From positions 1-19,989 of the forward strand of contig DYYI01000001.1 of the NCBI GenBank assembly GCA_020741755.1: a stretch of DNA of 19,989 nucleotides. Reading direction: 5' to 3'. A program made the position numbers and the translations under genes. Every line of letters begins with the position of its first letter. Positions within the stretch are counted from its first letter, which is position 1. Of the stretch, positions 1 through 7,719 are shown piece after piece. The DNA comes from Aliicoccus persicus_A. GTDB taxonomy: Bacteria > Bacillota > Bacilli > Staphylococcales > Salinicoccaceae. The notes below the pieces were generated by a model. The model ran no database searches. It worked only from the letters and a program-made list of their open reading frames with translations, and was not told the origin of the DNA.

Positions 1-2
1 AA

Positions 3-464
3 CAACTGGATACGATTGTTAAGTCACTGAGCGACAATGAATCATTTTATGATCTGATGTCTAACCCTAGGCTTAAGCAGAGCGATAGACATACAATTAT
101 TAAAAATGTATTTGGCGATGTGCAACCGGAACTATTAAATACAATGTTATTGCTATCTGACCGTGGAAAATTCAACCAACTTCCAGGAATTCACCATGCT
201 TATGTTGCTGAATATAATAAGATGCATAAGCAAGATGAAGTGACGATTGAGTCAGCATATGAACTCAGCGAAGAAGAATTGAATCAAATCGGTCAAAGAT
301 TTTTAGATGAAACAGGTTTAGAGCGTTTGATTATAGACAACAAAGTCAATGAAGATTTAATAGGTGGATTTAAAGCATTTATCGGTACGAAAGTATACGA
401 TACTTCAATCCAAACACAGTTAAATGATTTAAAACAACGATTTAAAGTTCGTACTAATAGCTAG
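3..464 (+). CDS. atpH: ATP synthase F1 subunit delta (5'-truncated by window edge)
   Basis: Delta subunit of F1Fo ATP synthase, the peripheral-stalk protein that joins the F1 head to the b subunits on the cytoplasmic side. The frame is open from base 3, upstream of the first ATG at 57, and that upstream part (QLDTIVKSLSDNESFYDLM) reads as normal protein, so the true start lies outside the window. About 153 residues are visible, against about 180 for the family. The C-terminus has the typical signature: a D-L-I-G-G-F stretch followed by G-T-K-V-Y-D-T-S and a final amphipathic helix ending near the stop. It is followed 18 bases later by atpA, the standard bacterial order. Identification rests on the C-terminal signature and operon position. 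Confidence 0.95.
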   Translation, partial: QLDTIVKSLSDNESFYDLMSNPRLKQSDRHTIIKNVFGDVQPELLNTMLLLSDRGKFNQLPGIHHAYVAEYNKMHKQDEVTIESAYELSEEELNQIGQRFLDETGLERLIIDNKVNEDLIGGFKAFIGTKVYDTSIQTQLNDLKQRFKVRTNS

Positions 465-482
465 TTTAAGGAGTGACATTTA

Positions 483-1997
483 ATGGCAATTAAAGCTGAT
501 GAAATAAGTGCTCTTTTAAAAAGCCAGATTGCAAACTATGAAGCAGACATGAAGGTGACTGACGTTGGTACTGTTATCGAAGTCGGTGACGGTATCGCAC
601 TTGCTCATGGTTTAGAAGATGCAATGGCTGGAGAATTACTTGAGTTCCCATCAGGTGTTTTAGGGCTTGCTCAAAATTTAGAAGAGAACAATGTAGGTAT
701 CGTAATCTTAGGTCCGTTTGATGACATTAAAGAAGGCGATGAAGTAAAACGTACTGGTCGTATTATGGAAGTACCAGTCGGTGAAGAATTAATCGGTCGT
801 GTCGTTAACCCATTAGGTCAACCAATCGACGGTAAAGGTCCAATCAACGCAACAAAAACGCGTCCAATTGAATCACCAGCTACTGGTGTTATGGATCGTA
901 AATCAGTTGATGAGCCATTACAAACTGGTATCAAAGCGATTGACTCGCTTGTACCAATCGGACGTGGTCAGCGTGAATTAATCATCGGTGACCGTCAAAC
1001 AGGTAAAACAACAGTTGCAATCGATACAATCTTAAACCAAAAAGATCAAGATATGATCTGTGTTTACGTTGCGATCGGTCAGAAAGAATCGACAGTGCGT
1101 TCGACAGTAGAAACATTACGTCAACGTGGTGCATTAGATTACACAATCGTCGTTTCTGCATCTGCATCAATGCCTGCACCATTACTATACATCGCGCCTT
1201 ACGCGGGTGTATCAATGGCAGAAGAATTCATGTTCAATGGTAAACACGTACTCGTTGTATACGATGACTTAACGAAACAAGCAGCAGCTTACCGTGAGTT
1301 ATCATTACTATTACGTCGTCCTCCAGGACGTGAAGCTTACCCAGGTGACGTATTCTACTTACACAGCCGTCTATTAGAGCGTGCTGCAAAATTAAATGAT
1401 GATTTAGGTGGCGGTTCAATTACTGCATTGCCATTTATTGAAACACAAGCTGGGGATATCTCAGCATTCGTACCAACGAACGTAATCTCGATTACAGATG
1501 GACAGATTTTCTTACAATCTGACTTATTCTTCTCGGGTGTACGTCCAGCGATCAACGCAGGTTTATCTGTATCGCGTGTTGGTGGTTCAGCACAAATAAA
1601 AGCGATGAAGAAAGTAGCGGGTACGCTTCGTTTAGACCTAGCGGCATTCCGTGAACTTGAGTCATTCGCTCAGTTCGGTTCTGACTTAGATGAAGCGACT
1701 GCAGCAAAGCTTGCACGTGGTCAACGTACAGTTGAAGTGCTTAAGCAGCCAGAATTCAGTCCAGTGCCTGTTGAAAAGCAAGTTGCGATTCTTTACGCAC
1801 TCGTTAACGGACACTTAGATGATGTTCCAGTTCAAGATATTACACGTTTTGAAAGTGAGTTCTACGCATGGTTAGATGCAAATCAACCAGAACTCTTAAA
1901 TGGAATCAGAGATACGAAAGCATTGCCGGACAACGATGCATATGAAGCAGCGATGGCAGGATTCAAAAAAGTATTTAACCCATCAGAAGAAGGTTAA
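483..1997 (+). CDS. atpA: ATP synthase F1 subunit alpha
   Basis: Alpha subunit of the F1 head, which carries the non-catalytic nucleotide sites and alternates with beta in the hexamer. The 504-residue length is normal. The N-terminal beta-barrel is followed by the nucleotide-binding domain with a Walker A motif GDRQTGKT at residues 169-176, and by the conserved segments VVYDDLTKQAAAYRELSLLL and PGREAYPGDVFYLHSRLLERAAK. The C-terminal helical domain is complete. The start is the ATG preceded by TAAGGAGTGAC at a good distance. Nothing is missing or unusual. It lies in the atp operon between atpH and atpG and is presumably transcribed from a promoter upstream of the window. Confidence 0.99.
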   Translation: MAIKADEISALLKSQIANYEADMKVTDVGTVIEVGDGIALAHGLEDAMAGELLEFPSGVLGLAQNLEENNVGIVILGPFDDIKEGDEVKRTGRIMEVPVGEELIGRVVNPLGQPIDGKGPINATKTRPIESPATGVMDRKSVDEPLQTGIKAIDSLVPIGRGQRELIIGDRQTGKTTVAIDTILNQKDQDMICVYVAIGQKESTVRSTVETLRQRGALDYTIVVSASASMPAPLLYIAPYAGVSMAEEFMFNGKHVLVVYDDLTKQAAAYRELSLLLRRPPGREAYPGDVFYLHSRLLERAAKLNDDLGGGSITALPFIETQAGDISAFVPTNVISITDGQIFLQSDLFFSGVRPAINAGLSVSRVGGSAQIKAMKKVAGTLRLDLAAFRELESFAQFGSDLDEATAAKLARGQRTVEVLKQPEFSPVPVEKQVAILYALVNGHLDDVPVQDITRFESEFYAWLDANQPELLNGIRDTKALPDNDAYEAAMAGFKKVFNPSEEG

Positions 1998-2022
1998 TAC
2001 AAATTAATTAGGTGGTGAAATT

Positions 2023-2901
2023 ATGGCGTCATTACGCGAGATAAAAGGTCGTATTACTGCTACTAAAAAAACTAGCCAGATCACCAGCGCAATGCACATG
2101 GTTTCGAACTCAAAGTTACGCCGAGCTGAAGAGAATAGTAAAAAATTCCAACCATATGTTAACAAATTACAAGAGACGATTTTCGCGGTTGCTTCAGGTG
2201 ACAGAGAAGCGTCTCACCCGATGCTACAAAAGCGTGAAGTGAAACGTACGGGTTACATTGTAATTACAGCCGACAGTGGTTTAGCTGGTCCATATAATTC
2301 AAACGTGTTAAAGAAAATCACATCTCAGATAGAAGAGAAACATAACAATGATCCAAGTAAATACTCATTGTTCGTGATTGGAAACATGGGTCTAGAATTA
2401 TTGAAAATTCGTGGCTATGAAGTGACAAATTCACGTGTAGGTCTTGCAGACCAACCACATTTTAGTAGTATTAAATCGATTTCCGAAGAAGCTGTAGATG
2501 CTTTCGCCAATGAATCGGTGGATGAGTTGTATATCATTTACAACAAATTTAACAGTGTGCTTGATCAAGAAGTAACACAGCGTAAAGTGTTGCCTTTATC
2601 ACATAGTGACTTATCATCTGATACACAAAGTTCGATGCAATCGCTGTATGAATTCGAACCAGATAAAGAAACAATTTTAGCGACGATTCTTCCGCAATAT
2701 GCTGAAAGTATTATCTACGGTGCTATTTTAGATAGTAAAGCAAGTGAGCATGCAATGCGTATGACAGCGATGAAAGCTGCAACGGACAATGCTAAGGAAC
2801 TTGTAGGAGATTTAACTTTGCAATATAACAGAGCGCGTCAAGCGGCAATTACTCAAGAAATTACAGAGATTGTTGGCGGTGCAGCTGCACAAGAAAAATA
2901 G
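2023..2901 (+). CDS. atpG: ATP synthase F1 subunit gamma
   Basis: Gamma subunit, the central rotating shaft of F1. The 292-residue protein begins MASLREIKGRI and has the family's two long terminal helices: the N-terminal one (about residues 1-55, TKKTSQITSAMHMVSNSKL) and the C-terminal one (about 215-285, ASEHAMRMTAMKAATDNA followed by YNRARQAAITQEITEIVGGA). The central Rossmann-like part contains ITADSGLAGPYNSN, the usual gamma signature (commonly 'sDrGLcGgyN'). The start ATG has a GGTGGTG ribosome site. It sits 25 bases after atpA and 26 before atpD. Confidence 0.98.
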   Translation: MASLREIKGRITATKKTSQITSAMHMVSNSKLRRAEENSKKFQPYVNKLQETIFAVASGDREASHPMLQKREVKRTGYIVITADSGLAGPYNSNVLKKITSQIEEKHNNDPSKYSLFVIGNMGLELLKIRGYEVTNSRVGLADQPHFSSIKSISEEAVDAFANESVDELYIIYNKFNSVLDQEVTQRKVLPLSHSDLSSDTQSSMQSLYEFEPDKETILATILPQYAESIIYGAILDSKASEHAMRMTAMKAATDNAKELVGDLTLQYNRARQAAITQEITEIVGGAAAQEK

Positions 2902-2927
2902 TGAATTTAAACGAGGAGGAAAAGTGA

Positions 2928-4340
2928 ATGGCTTTAGGTCAAGTGGTCCAAATCATGGGACCAGTCGTAGACGTTAAGTTTAAAGACGGACAATTGCCAA
3001 ACTTGAACAACGCTTTATTCGTTGACATCAAGTCTGGAGATACAGTGACTCAGTTAGCACTTGAAGTGGCGTTACACTTAGGTGACGATACAGTTCGTAC
3101 GATCGCTATGAGTTCTACTGACGGGCTCCAACGTGGTTCTGAAGTGACAGATAGTGGCGGCCCAATTGCTGTGCCGGTTGGACAAGAAACTTTAGGTCGT
3201 GTATTTAACGTACTCGGCGAACACATCGATTTAGGTGAACCTGTTCATGAATCAGTAAGACGTGACCCAATTCACCGTCTTGCACCAAAATTCGATGAAT
3301 TATCAACAAATGTAGAAATTTTAGAAACTGGTATTAAAGTTGTAGACTTATTAGCACCATATACAAAAGGTGGTAAAATCGGTCTCTTCGGTGGTGCCGG
3401 TGTAGGTAAAACAGTATTAATCCAGGAGTTAATCAACAACATCGCGCAAGAGCACGGTGGTATCTCAGTGTTCGCGGGTGTTGGTGAGAGAACGCGTGAA
3501 GGTAACGACTTATTCCATGAGATGAGTGACTCAGGCGTTATTACTAAAACTGCGATGGTATTCGGTCAGATGAACGAGCCACCAGGTGCACGTATGCGTG
3601 TTGCATTATCTGGATTAACAATGGCGGAATACTTCCGTGATGAAGAAGGACAAGACGTATTACTTTTCATTGACAACATCTTCAGATTTACACAAGCAGG
3701 TTCTGAGGTATCGGCATTATTAGGTCGTATGCCATCAGCCGTTGGTTACCAACCAACACTTGCAACTGAGATGGGTCAGTTACAAGAGCGTATCACGTCA
3801 ACTAACGTTGGATCTGTAACGTCAATCCAAGCGGTATTCGTACCTGCCGATGACTATACTGACCCGGCGCCAGCTCAAACGTTCGCACACTTAGATGCGA
3901 CGACGAACTTAGAGCGTAAGTTGTCTGAGATGGGTATCTACCCTGCGGTTGACCCATTAGCGTCTACATCTCGTGCACTTTCACCTGCAATCGTTGGTGA
4001 AGAGCACTACAACGTAGCGCGTGGCGTTCAATCAACAATTCAGAAATACCGTGAATTACAAGATATCATTGCAATCCTTGGTATGGATGAATTATCAGAA
4101 GATGATAAGAAGACGGTTGCACGTGCAAGACGTATTCAGTTCTTCCTATCTCAAAACTTCCACGTTGCAGAGCAGTTTACTGGTCAAAAAGGTTCATATG
4201 TACCAGTACAAGAAACAGTGCGTGACTTCGGTGAAATTCTTGAAGGTAAATACGACCATATTCCAGAAGATGCTTTCCGTCTAGTCGGTGGTATTGAGGA
4301 TGTGCTTGAGAAAGCGCGTAAAATGGGAGTAGAAGTATAA
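2928..4340 (+). CDS. atpD: ATP synthase F1 subunit beta (catalytic)
   Basis: Catalytic beta subunit of F1, which makes ATP from ADP and phosphate using rotation of gamma. The 470-residue length is normal. Walker A is GGAGVGKT at residues 155-162 with the phosphate-binding Lys161. The catalytic glutamate lies in GVGERTREGND. Walker B is LLFIDNIF at residues 245-252 with Asp249. The beta signature PAVDPLASTSR and the C-terminal DELSE region (DELSEDD, site of epsilon contact) are present. Ribosome site CGAGGAGGAAAAG precedes the ATG. All key residues are intact. Confidence 0.99.
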   Translation: MALGQVVQIMGPVVDVKFKDGQLPNLNNALFVDIKSGDTVTQLALEVALHLGDDTVRTIAMSSTDGLQRGSEVTDSGGPIAVPVGQETLGRVFNVLGEHIDLGEPVHESVRRDPIHRLAPKFDELSTNVEILETGIKVVDLLAPYTKGGKIGLFGGAGVGKTVLIQELINNIAQEHGGISVFAGVGERTREGNDLFHEMSDSGVITKTAMVFGQMNEPPGARMRVALSGLTMAEYFRDEEGQDVLLFIDNIFRFTQAGSEVSALLGRMPSAVGYQPTLATEMGQLQERITSTNVGSVTSIQAVFVPADDYTDPAPAQTFAHLDATTNLERKLSEMGIYPAVDPLASTSRALSPAIVGEEHYNVARGVQSTIQKYRELQDIIAILGMDELSEDDKKTVARARRIQFFLSQNFHVAEQFTGQKGSYVPVQETVRDFGEILEGKYDHIPEDAFRLVGGIEDVLEKARKMGVEV

Positions 4341-4358
4341 AATACGGGAGGTTAGGAA

Positions 4359-4766
4359 ATGAATACAATTGCATTAGACATTGTAACGCCTAATGGTACC
4401 GTATTTCACGATGATGAATGTGAAATTGTTGTGGTAAATTCTGTTCAAGGTGAACTTGGAATTATGGCAGGACATGTACCTGTCGTTGCAGCGTTAAAAA
4501 TCGGCGTATTACGTGCGAAAATTAACGGTGTAACAGAAATGTTCGCTGTGACAGATGGATTCTGTGAAATCCGACCGAACAAAGTAACGGCCTTCGTTCA
4601 AGCAGCAGAGTTTGCTGAAGATATCGATACTGAGCGTGCAATGGAAGCACGTGATCGTGCTGAAGCTTTACTACAAAAGCTTCAAGATGAACGTGTGGAT
4701 GATTTTGAAGCACGTACTGCATTACTACGTGCAACTAACCGACTCAACGTCGCTAAAGGCAAATAA
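4359..4766 (+). CDS. atpC: ATP synthase F1 subunit epsilon
   Basis: Epsilon subunit, part of the rotor and an inhibitor of ATP hydrolysis in many bacteria. The 135-residue protein has the N-terminal beta-sandwich (about 1-85) with the conserved LDIVTPNG start and GELGIMAGHVP, then a C-terminal helical hairpin (about 88-135) rich in Glu, Arg and Ala. Both domains are present, so the inhibitory helices have not been lost. Ribosome site GGGAGGTTAGGAA precedes the ATG. It is the last atp gene and is followed directly by an intrinsic terminator. Confidence 0.98.
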   Translation: MNTIALDIVTPNGTVFHDDECEIVVVNSVQGELGIMAGHVPVVAALKIGVLRAKINGVTEMFAVTDGFCEIRPNKVTAFVQAAEFAEDIDTERAMEARDRAEALLQKLQDERVDDFEARTALLRATNRLNVAKGK

Positions 4767-4773
4767 TTGATAC

Positions 4774-4806
4774 AATCGACCCTTTGAATCAAGGGTCGAT
4801 TTTTTA
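4774..4806 (+). terminator. Intrinsic terminator of the atp operon
   Basis: Perfect 11-bp stem AATCGACCCTT (4774-4784) with AAGGGTCGATT (4791-4801), a 6-base loop, and a run of T to 4806. It starts 8 bases after the atpC stop, so it separates the atp operon from the DUF1146/murA block. Confidence 0.93.
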
Positions 4807-4828
4807 TTTAAGGAGTGAGTAATTTAAA

Positions 4829-5062
4829 ATGTTAGGATTTAGTGAACTCGCACTCATGCAGTTAGTTTTACATATCACTTGTGTTATACTTGCGTTCTGG
4901 TTACTTCAATCCATAAGGCTTGAAAGTATTTTCAGAAAAGGTGAGATTGGAAAGTATAGACTATTAATGATCTTTTTGGCTATCGTTCTCGGTAGTTTAA
5001 CAAGCAATTACATCATGGATTTCTTCAGGCTTGTACAAGAAGCATCGTTAATGTTTAATTAA
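4829..5062 (+). CDS. DUF1146 (YwzB-like) small membrane protein
   Basis: A 77-residue protein with two hydrophobic segments, about residues 5-26 and 44-63, joined by a basic loop (RLESIFRKGEIGKYR) and ending in a short amphipathic tail. This matches the DUF1146/YwzB family, found between atpC and murA in Bacillus and staphylococci. Its function is not known; the synteny hints at an envelope role but proves nothing. The start ATG has AAGGAGTGAG upstream. It lies directly behind the atp terminator, so it needs its own promoter or read-through. Confidence 0.85.
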   Translation: MLGFSELALMQLVLHITCVILAFWLLQSIRLESIFRKGEIGKYRLLMIFLAIVLGSLTSNYIMDFFRLVQEASLMFN

Positions 5063-5073
5063 CGAAAATTACA

Positions 5074-5098
5074 ACTATACATGTTATTATTGTATAGT
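5074..5098. promoter_or_regulatory. Perfect inverted repeat upstream of murA
   Basis: ACTATACA (5074-5081) and TGTATAGT (5091-5098) are perfect 8-bp arms separated by 9 bases, in the 78-bp gap before murA. There is no T-run after it, so it is a poor terminator. A TATAAA at about 5105-5110 could be a -10 element, which would put the repeat over or near a -35 region. An operator or an mRNA leader hairpin are both possible; neither is proven. Confidence 0.4.
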
Positions 5099-5140
5099 GT
5101 ATGATATAAAGAGATGTGAAAAACTCAGGAGTGATCGTGA

Positions 5141-6424
5141 ATGGATACGATTATCGTTAAAGGCGGGCAAAAGTTGTCCGGCACGGTAAAAATTGAAGGG
5201 TCTAAAAATGCTGTTCTACCAATTATAACGGCATCATTGTTGGCCTCAAAAAACAAATCAAACATTAAAAATGTACCAAGGTTTTCTGACGTTGGTATTT
5301 TATCAGAATTATTATCATTTATTGGCGCAGATGTAAATTTAAAAGAAAATGAACTCGTTGTAGATGCAACACCAAAACTCAACTGTAATGCACCATTCCA
5401 TCTCGTGAGCCAAATGCGCGCGAGCATGCTTGTCATGGGGCCATTACTTGCGAGATACGGCTACTGTAACGTTGCAATGCCAGGTGGATGTGCAATTGGT
5501 TCTAGACCGATTGATTTCCATATTAAAGGTTTTGAAAAAATGGGCGTTCAATTTACGACGAAAGATGGAAGCTATGAAGGTCGCATTGACGGCCGTCTTA
5601 AAGCTGCAAACATTTACCTAGACTTCCCAAGTGTCGGTGCGACTCAAAACTTGATGATGGGAGCTTCGCTCGCAGAAGGCACGACGATTATTGATAACGT
5701 TGCAAAAGAACCTGAAATTGTTGATCTTGCAAATTATATCAACGCGATGGGCGGTAAGGTACGTGGTGCAGGTACAAGCCGCTTAAAAATCGAAGGTGTA
5801 GAATCATTAACGGGCTGTGAGTACACAGTAATTCCTGATCGTATCGAAGCAGGAACGTTTATGATTGCAGGTGCAATTACGCGTAGTGAAATCCGCTTAG
5901 AAAACGTGATGAGTGAACATTTAACTGCACTGATTTCTAAACTAGAAGAAGTGGGTATCGACATTATTCAAGATGGTAATGACGTTATCGTTAAACCGAT
6001 GCGCAGCTATAAACCAATCAAAGTAAAAACGATGCCACATCCAGGTTTCCCGACTGACCTTCAGAGCCAAATGATGGCGTTACTAACGACGGTTGAAGGT
6101 ACGAGTACAATCACCGAAACAATTTTTGAAAACCGCTTTATGCACGTGAATGAGTTTAACCGTATGAGTACGGACATTGAAGTTGATGATAACCGCGCAG
6201 TTATTAAAGGCGGTACAGAAATGAAGGGTGCACGTGTAAGAGCGACAGATTTACGTGCTGCTGCTTCACTTATTCTTGCAGGTTTAGTGAGTGATGGATA
6301 TACTGAAGTGACGGAATTAAAGCACTTAGATCGAGGCTATGTTGATTTCCATCTGAAATTACGCAATCTAGGCGCGAATATCGAACGCACAGGTGATGTG
6401 TCAGACACGACAGTCCTGTCATAG
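5141..6424 (+). CDS. murA: UDP-N-acetylglucosamine 1-carboxyvinyltransferase
   Basis: Transfers enolpyruvyl from PEP to UDP-GlcNAc, the first committed step of peptidoglycan synthesis, in the cytoplasm. The 427-residue length is normal. The N-terminal GSKNAVLPII motif has the conserved Lys-Asn pair. The catalytic cysteine is Cys117 in GGCAIGSRPIDFHI, the residue modified by fosfomycin in this family; it is present, so the protein is of the common Cys type. The C-terminal half has GFPTDLQSQMMALLT, with the substrate-binding Asp, and DLRAAASLILAGL. Ribosome site CAGGAGTGATC precedes the ATG. Low-GC Gram-positives often carry two paralogues; position after atpC and before fabZ indicates the copy called murA rather than murZ. 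Confidence 0.97.
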   Translation: MDTIIVKGGQKLSGTVKIEGSKNAVLPIITASLLASKNKSNIKNVPRFSDVGILSELLSFIGADVNLKENELVVDATPKLNCNAPFHLVSQMRASMLVMGPLLARYGYCNVAMPGGCAIGSRPIDFHIKGFEKMGVQFTTKDGSYEGRIDGRLKAANIYLDFPSVGATQNLMMGASLAEGTTIIDNVAKEPEIVDLANYINAMGGKVRGAGTSRLKIEGVESLTGCEYTVIPDRIEAGTFMIAGAITRSEIRLENVMSEHLTALISKLEEVGIDIIQDGNDVIVKPMRSYKPIKVKTMPHPGFPTDLQSQMMALLTTVEGTSTITETIFENRFMHVNEFNRMSTDIEVDDNRAVIKGGTEMKGARVRATDLRAAASLILAGLVSDGYTEVTELKHLDRGYVDFHLKLRNLGANIERTGDVSDTTVLS

Positions 6425-6439
6425 TGAGAGGTTAGAAAT

Positions 6440-6631
6440 ATGGCAATTACAAAAGAGAAGAAACTCGTACATCGTAGATTTCCATTAATCGTTAGAATCT
6501 TATTGTATATTTATGTCGCAATTATTCTGTTTTTCTTAGGTTTAATGATTGGCTTTGGAATTTTAGAAAATCCACTAGAAGTATTTAGATTAGAAACATG
6601 GGAACATATTATTAACTTAACGAGGGAATGA
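6440..6631 (+). CDS. EpuA-family small membrane protein
   Basis: A 63-residue protein with a basic N-terminus (MAITKEKKLVHRRF) followed by one membrane segment at about residues 15-42 and a short C-terminal tail. It resembles the EpuA family (PF11772), which databases label misleadingly as 'DNA-directed RNA polymerase subunit beta'; the family commonly sits just behind murA in streptococci and staphylococci. Nothing in it looks like RNA polymerase. It begins 15 bases after murA and ends 4 bases before fabZ, so the three are probably co-transcribed. Function unknown. Confidence 0.8.
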   Translation: MAITKEKKLVHRRFPLIVRILLYIYVAIILFFLGLMIGFGILENPLEVFRLETWEHIINLTRE

Positions 6632-6635
6632 TATC

Positions 6636-7079
6636 ATGCTGAACTATGATCAGATTAAAGCGATTATTCCACACCGTCCACCGATGCTGTTAATAGATAA
6701 GATTACAGAGATTGAACCAGGTAAAAAAAGTGTTGGAATTAAGCAAGTGTCGGGAAATGAACCATTTTTCCCAGGACATTTTCCTGAATATGCAGTGATG
6801 CCTGGTGTTTTAATCGTGGAAGCACTCGCTCAAGTCGGTGCAGTAGCATTATTACAAGAAGAGAACTTTAAAGGTAAACTGGCATTTTTTGCAGGTATCG
6901 ACAAATGTAAATTTAAACGTCAAGTCGTTCCAGGTGATACACTTGAACTTCAAGTAGAGATTACGCGACTAAGAGGCGTCATTGGTAAAGGTGAAGCAGT
7001 TGCCACAGTAGATGGTGAAATCGCATGTAAATGTGAGATCACGTTTGCTATTGGCGACGCACCAAAAGAAGAATCCTAA
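6636..7079 (+). CDS. fabZ: (3R)-hydroxyacyl-ACP dehydratase FabZ
   Basis: Dehydrates beta-hydroxyacyl-ACP in the type II fatty acid elongation cycle. The 147-residue hot-dog-fold protein has IPHRPPMLLID near the N-terminus, and the catalytic pair His48 (in PGHFP) and Glu62 (in VEALAQVGAVAL). The start ATG follows AACGAGGGAATGATATC. It is the last gene of the murA-epuA-fabZ group. Its stop codon lies inside the left arm of the terminator hairpin at 7071-7100. Confidence 0.97.
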   Translation: MLNYDQIKAIIPHRPPMLLIDKITEIEPGKKSVGIKQVSGNEPFFPGHFPEYAVMPGVLIVEALAQVGAVALLQEENFKGKLAFFAGIDKCKFKRQVVPGDTLELQVEITRLRGVIGKGEAVATVDGEIACKCEITFAIGDAPKEES

Positions 7080-7105
7080 AGATATTTATCTTTAGGATTC
7101 TTTTC
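7071..7105. terminator. Shared bidirectional terminator between fabZ and the ywpF-like gene
   Basis: Perfect 13-bp stem GAATCCTAAAGAT (7071-7083) with ATCTTTAGGATTC (7088-7100) and a 4-base loop. On the plus strand it is followed by TTTTCTT; on the minus strand by TTCTTTTGG. The fabZ stop (7077-7079) is in the left arm and the stop of the minus-strand gene (7092-7094) is in the right arm. Confidence 0.9.
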
Positions 7106-7502
7106 TTGTACCGAGGTTTTGTCTAAAACGATCAACGAGATCTTCGCCTGAGTATCCCTTATCTAACAGTTCTTCTAGTAAATCGACAGGATAGTTTGGG
7201 TCTCTCGTTTCCAGACGGCCTTTAAAAATAACAGAGATAAATTCCTCGACATCATTGATGTCGACAAGTTTACCGACAAAATGTGCAGGGTTATTCGTTG
7301 GGCGAGTAATCTTTACGAGAATGTCTATGTCTTGATTTAAATACTTCTCCAGTCGATCTTTCCATGAATTTTTAAGTGACACTTCAATTAACCATGGATC
7401 TTCTCCGATTTCACTATTGATAATAATACCTTCTGAAAAATTTAACTCATAATACTCTGTATTTTCTTTTAAATGAATGCTAACAACGTTAAAAGACTTC
7501 AT
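7092..7502 (-). CDS. YwpF-like protein
   Basis: A 136-residue soluble protein with no signal peptide or membrane segment. The segment ILVKITRPTNNPAHFVGKL and the later EFISVIFKGRLETRD followed by LLDKGYSGEDLVDRFRQ resemble the YwpF family of Bacillus and staphylococci, as does the place beside fabZ. Function unknown. The start ATG has AGGTGGTG about 11 bases upstream, a rather wide spacing. It is convergent with fabZ and ends inside the shared terminator; its 5' end faces the class V enzyme gene across a 217-bp AT-rich gap. Confidence 0.72.
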   Translation of the reverse strand: MKSFNVVSIHLKENTEYYELNFSEGIIINSEIGEDPWLIEVSLKNSWKDRLEKYLNQDIDILVKITRPTNNPAHFVGKLVDINDVEEFISVIFKGRLETRDPNYPVDLLEELLDKGYSGEDLVDRFRQNLGTRKES

Positions 7503-7719
7503 ACGGGTTCATTCACCACCTACATATTTTTGACTCATTTAACACGTTCAAATTACTTTGTTCTATTCCAATTTACCAAAGATACAACATTATTTAAATG
7601 AATAGGTTAATTTCTTCGTGTATATAATATTTTTCATATAACAGTATAGATTATTAATATTGGTACGTTTCTTAAATTTATCGAACAATATAGATAACAA
7701 CATAAAAGGGGATTTTAAA

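Noticed and set aside
982..1555. Minus-strand open frames inside atpA
   Set aside because: Shadows of a strongly coding gene, without ribosome sites or recognisable products; the same holds for the antisense frames in atpD, atpC, murA and yidC.
7660..7719. Upstream ATG adding 20 residues to the class V enzyme
   Set aside because: No ribosome site before 7660 and the added residues are unlike the family; AAAAGGGGA is correctly placed for 7720.
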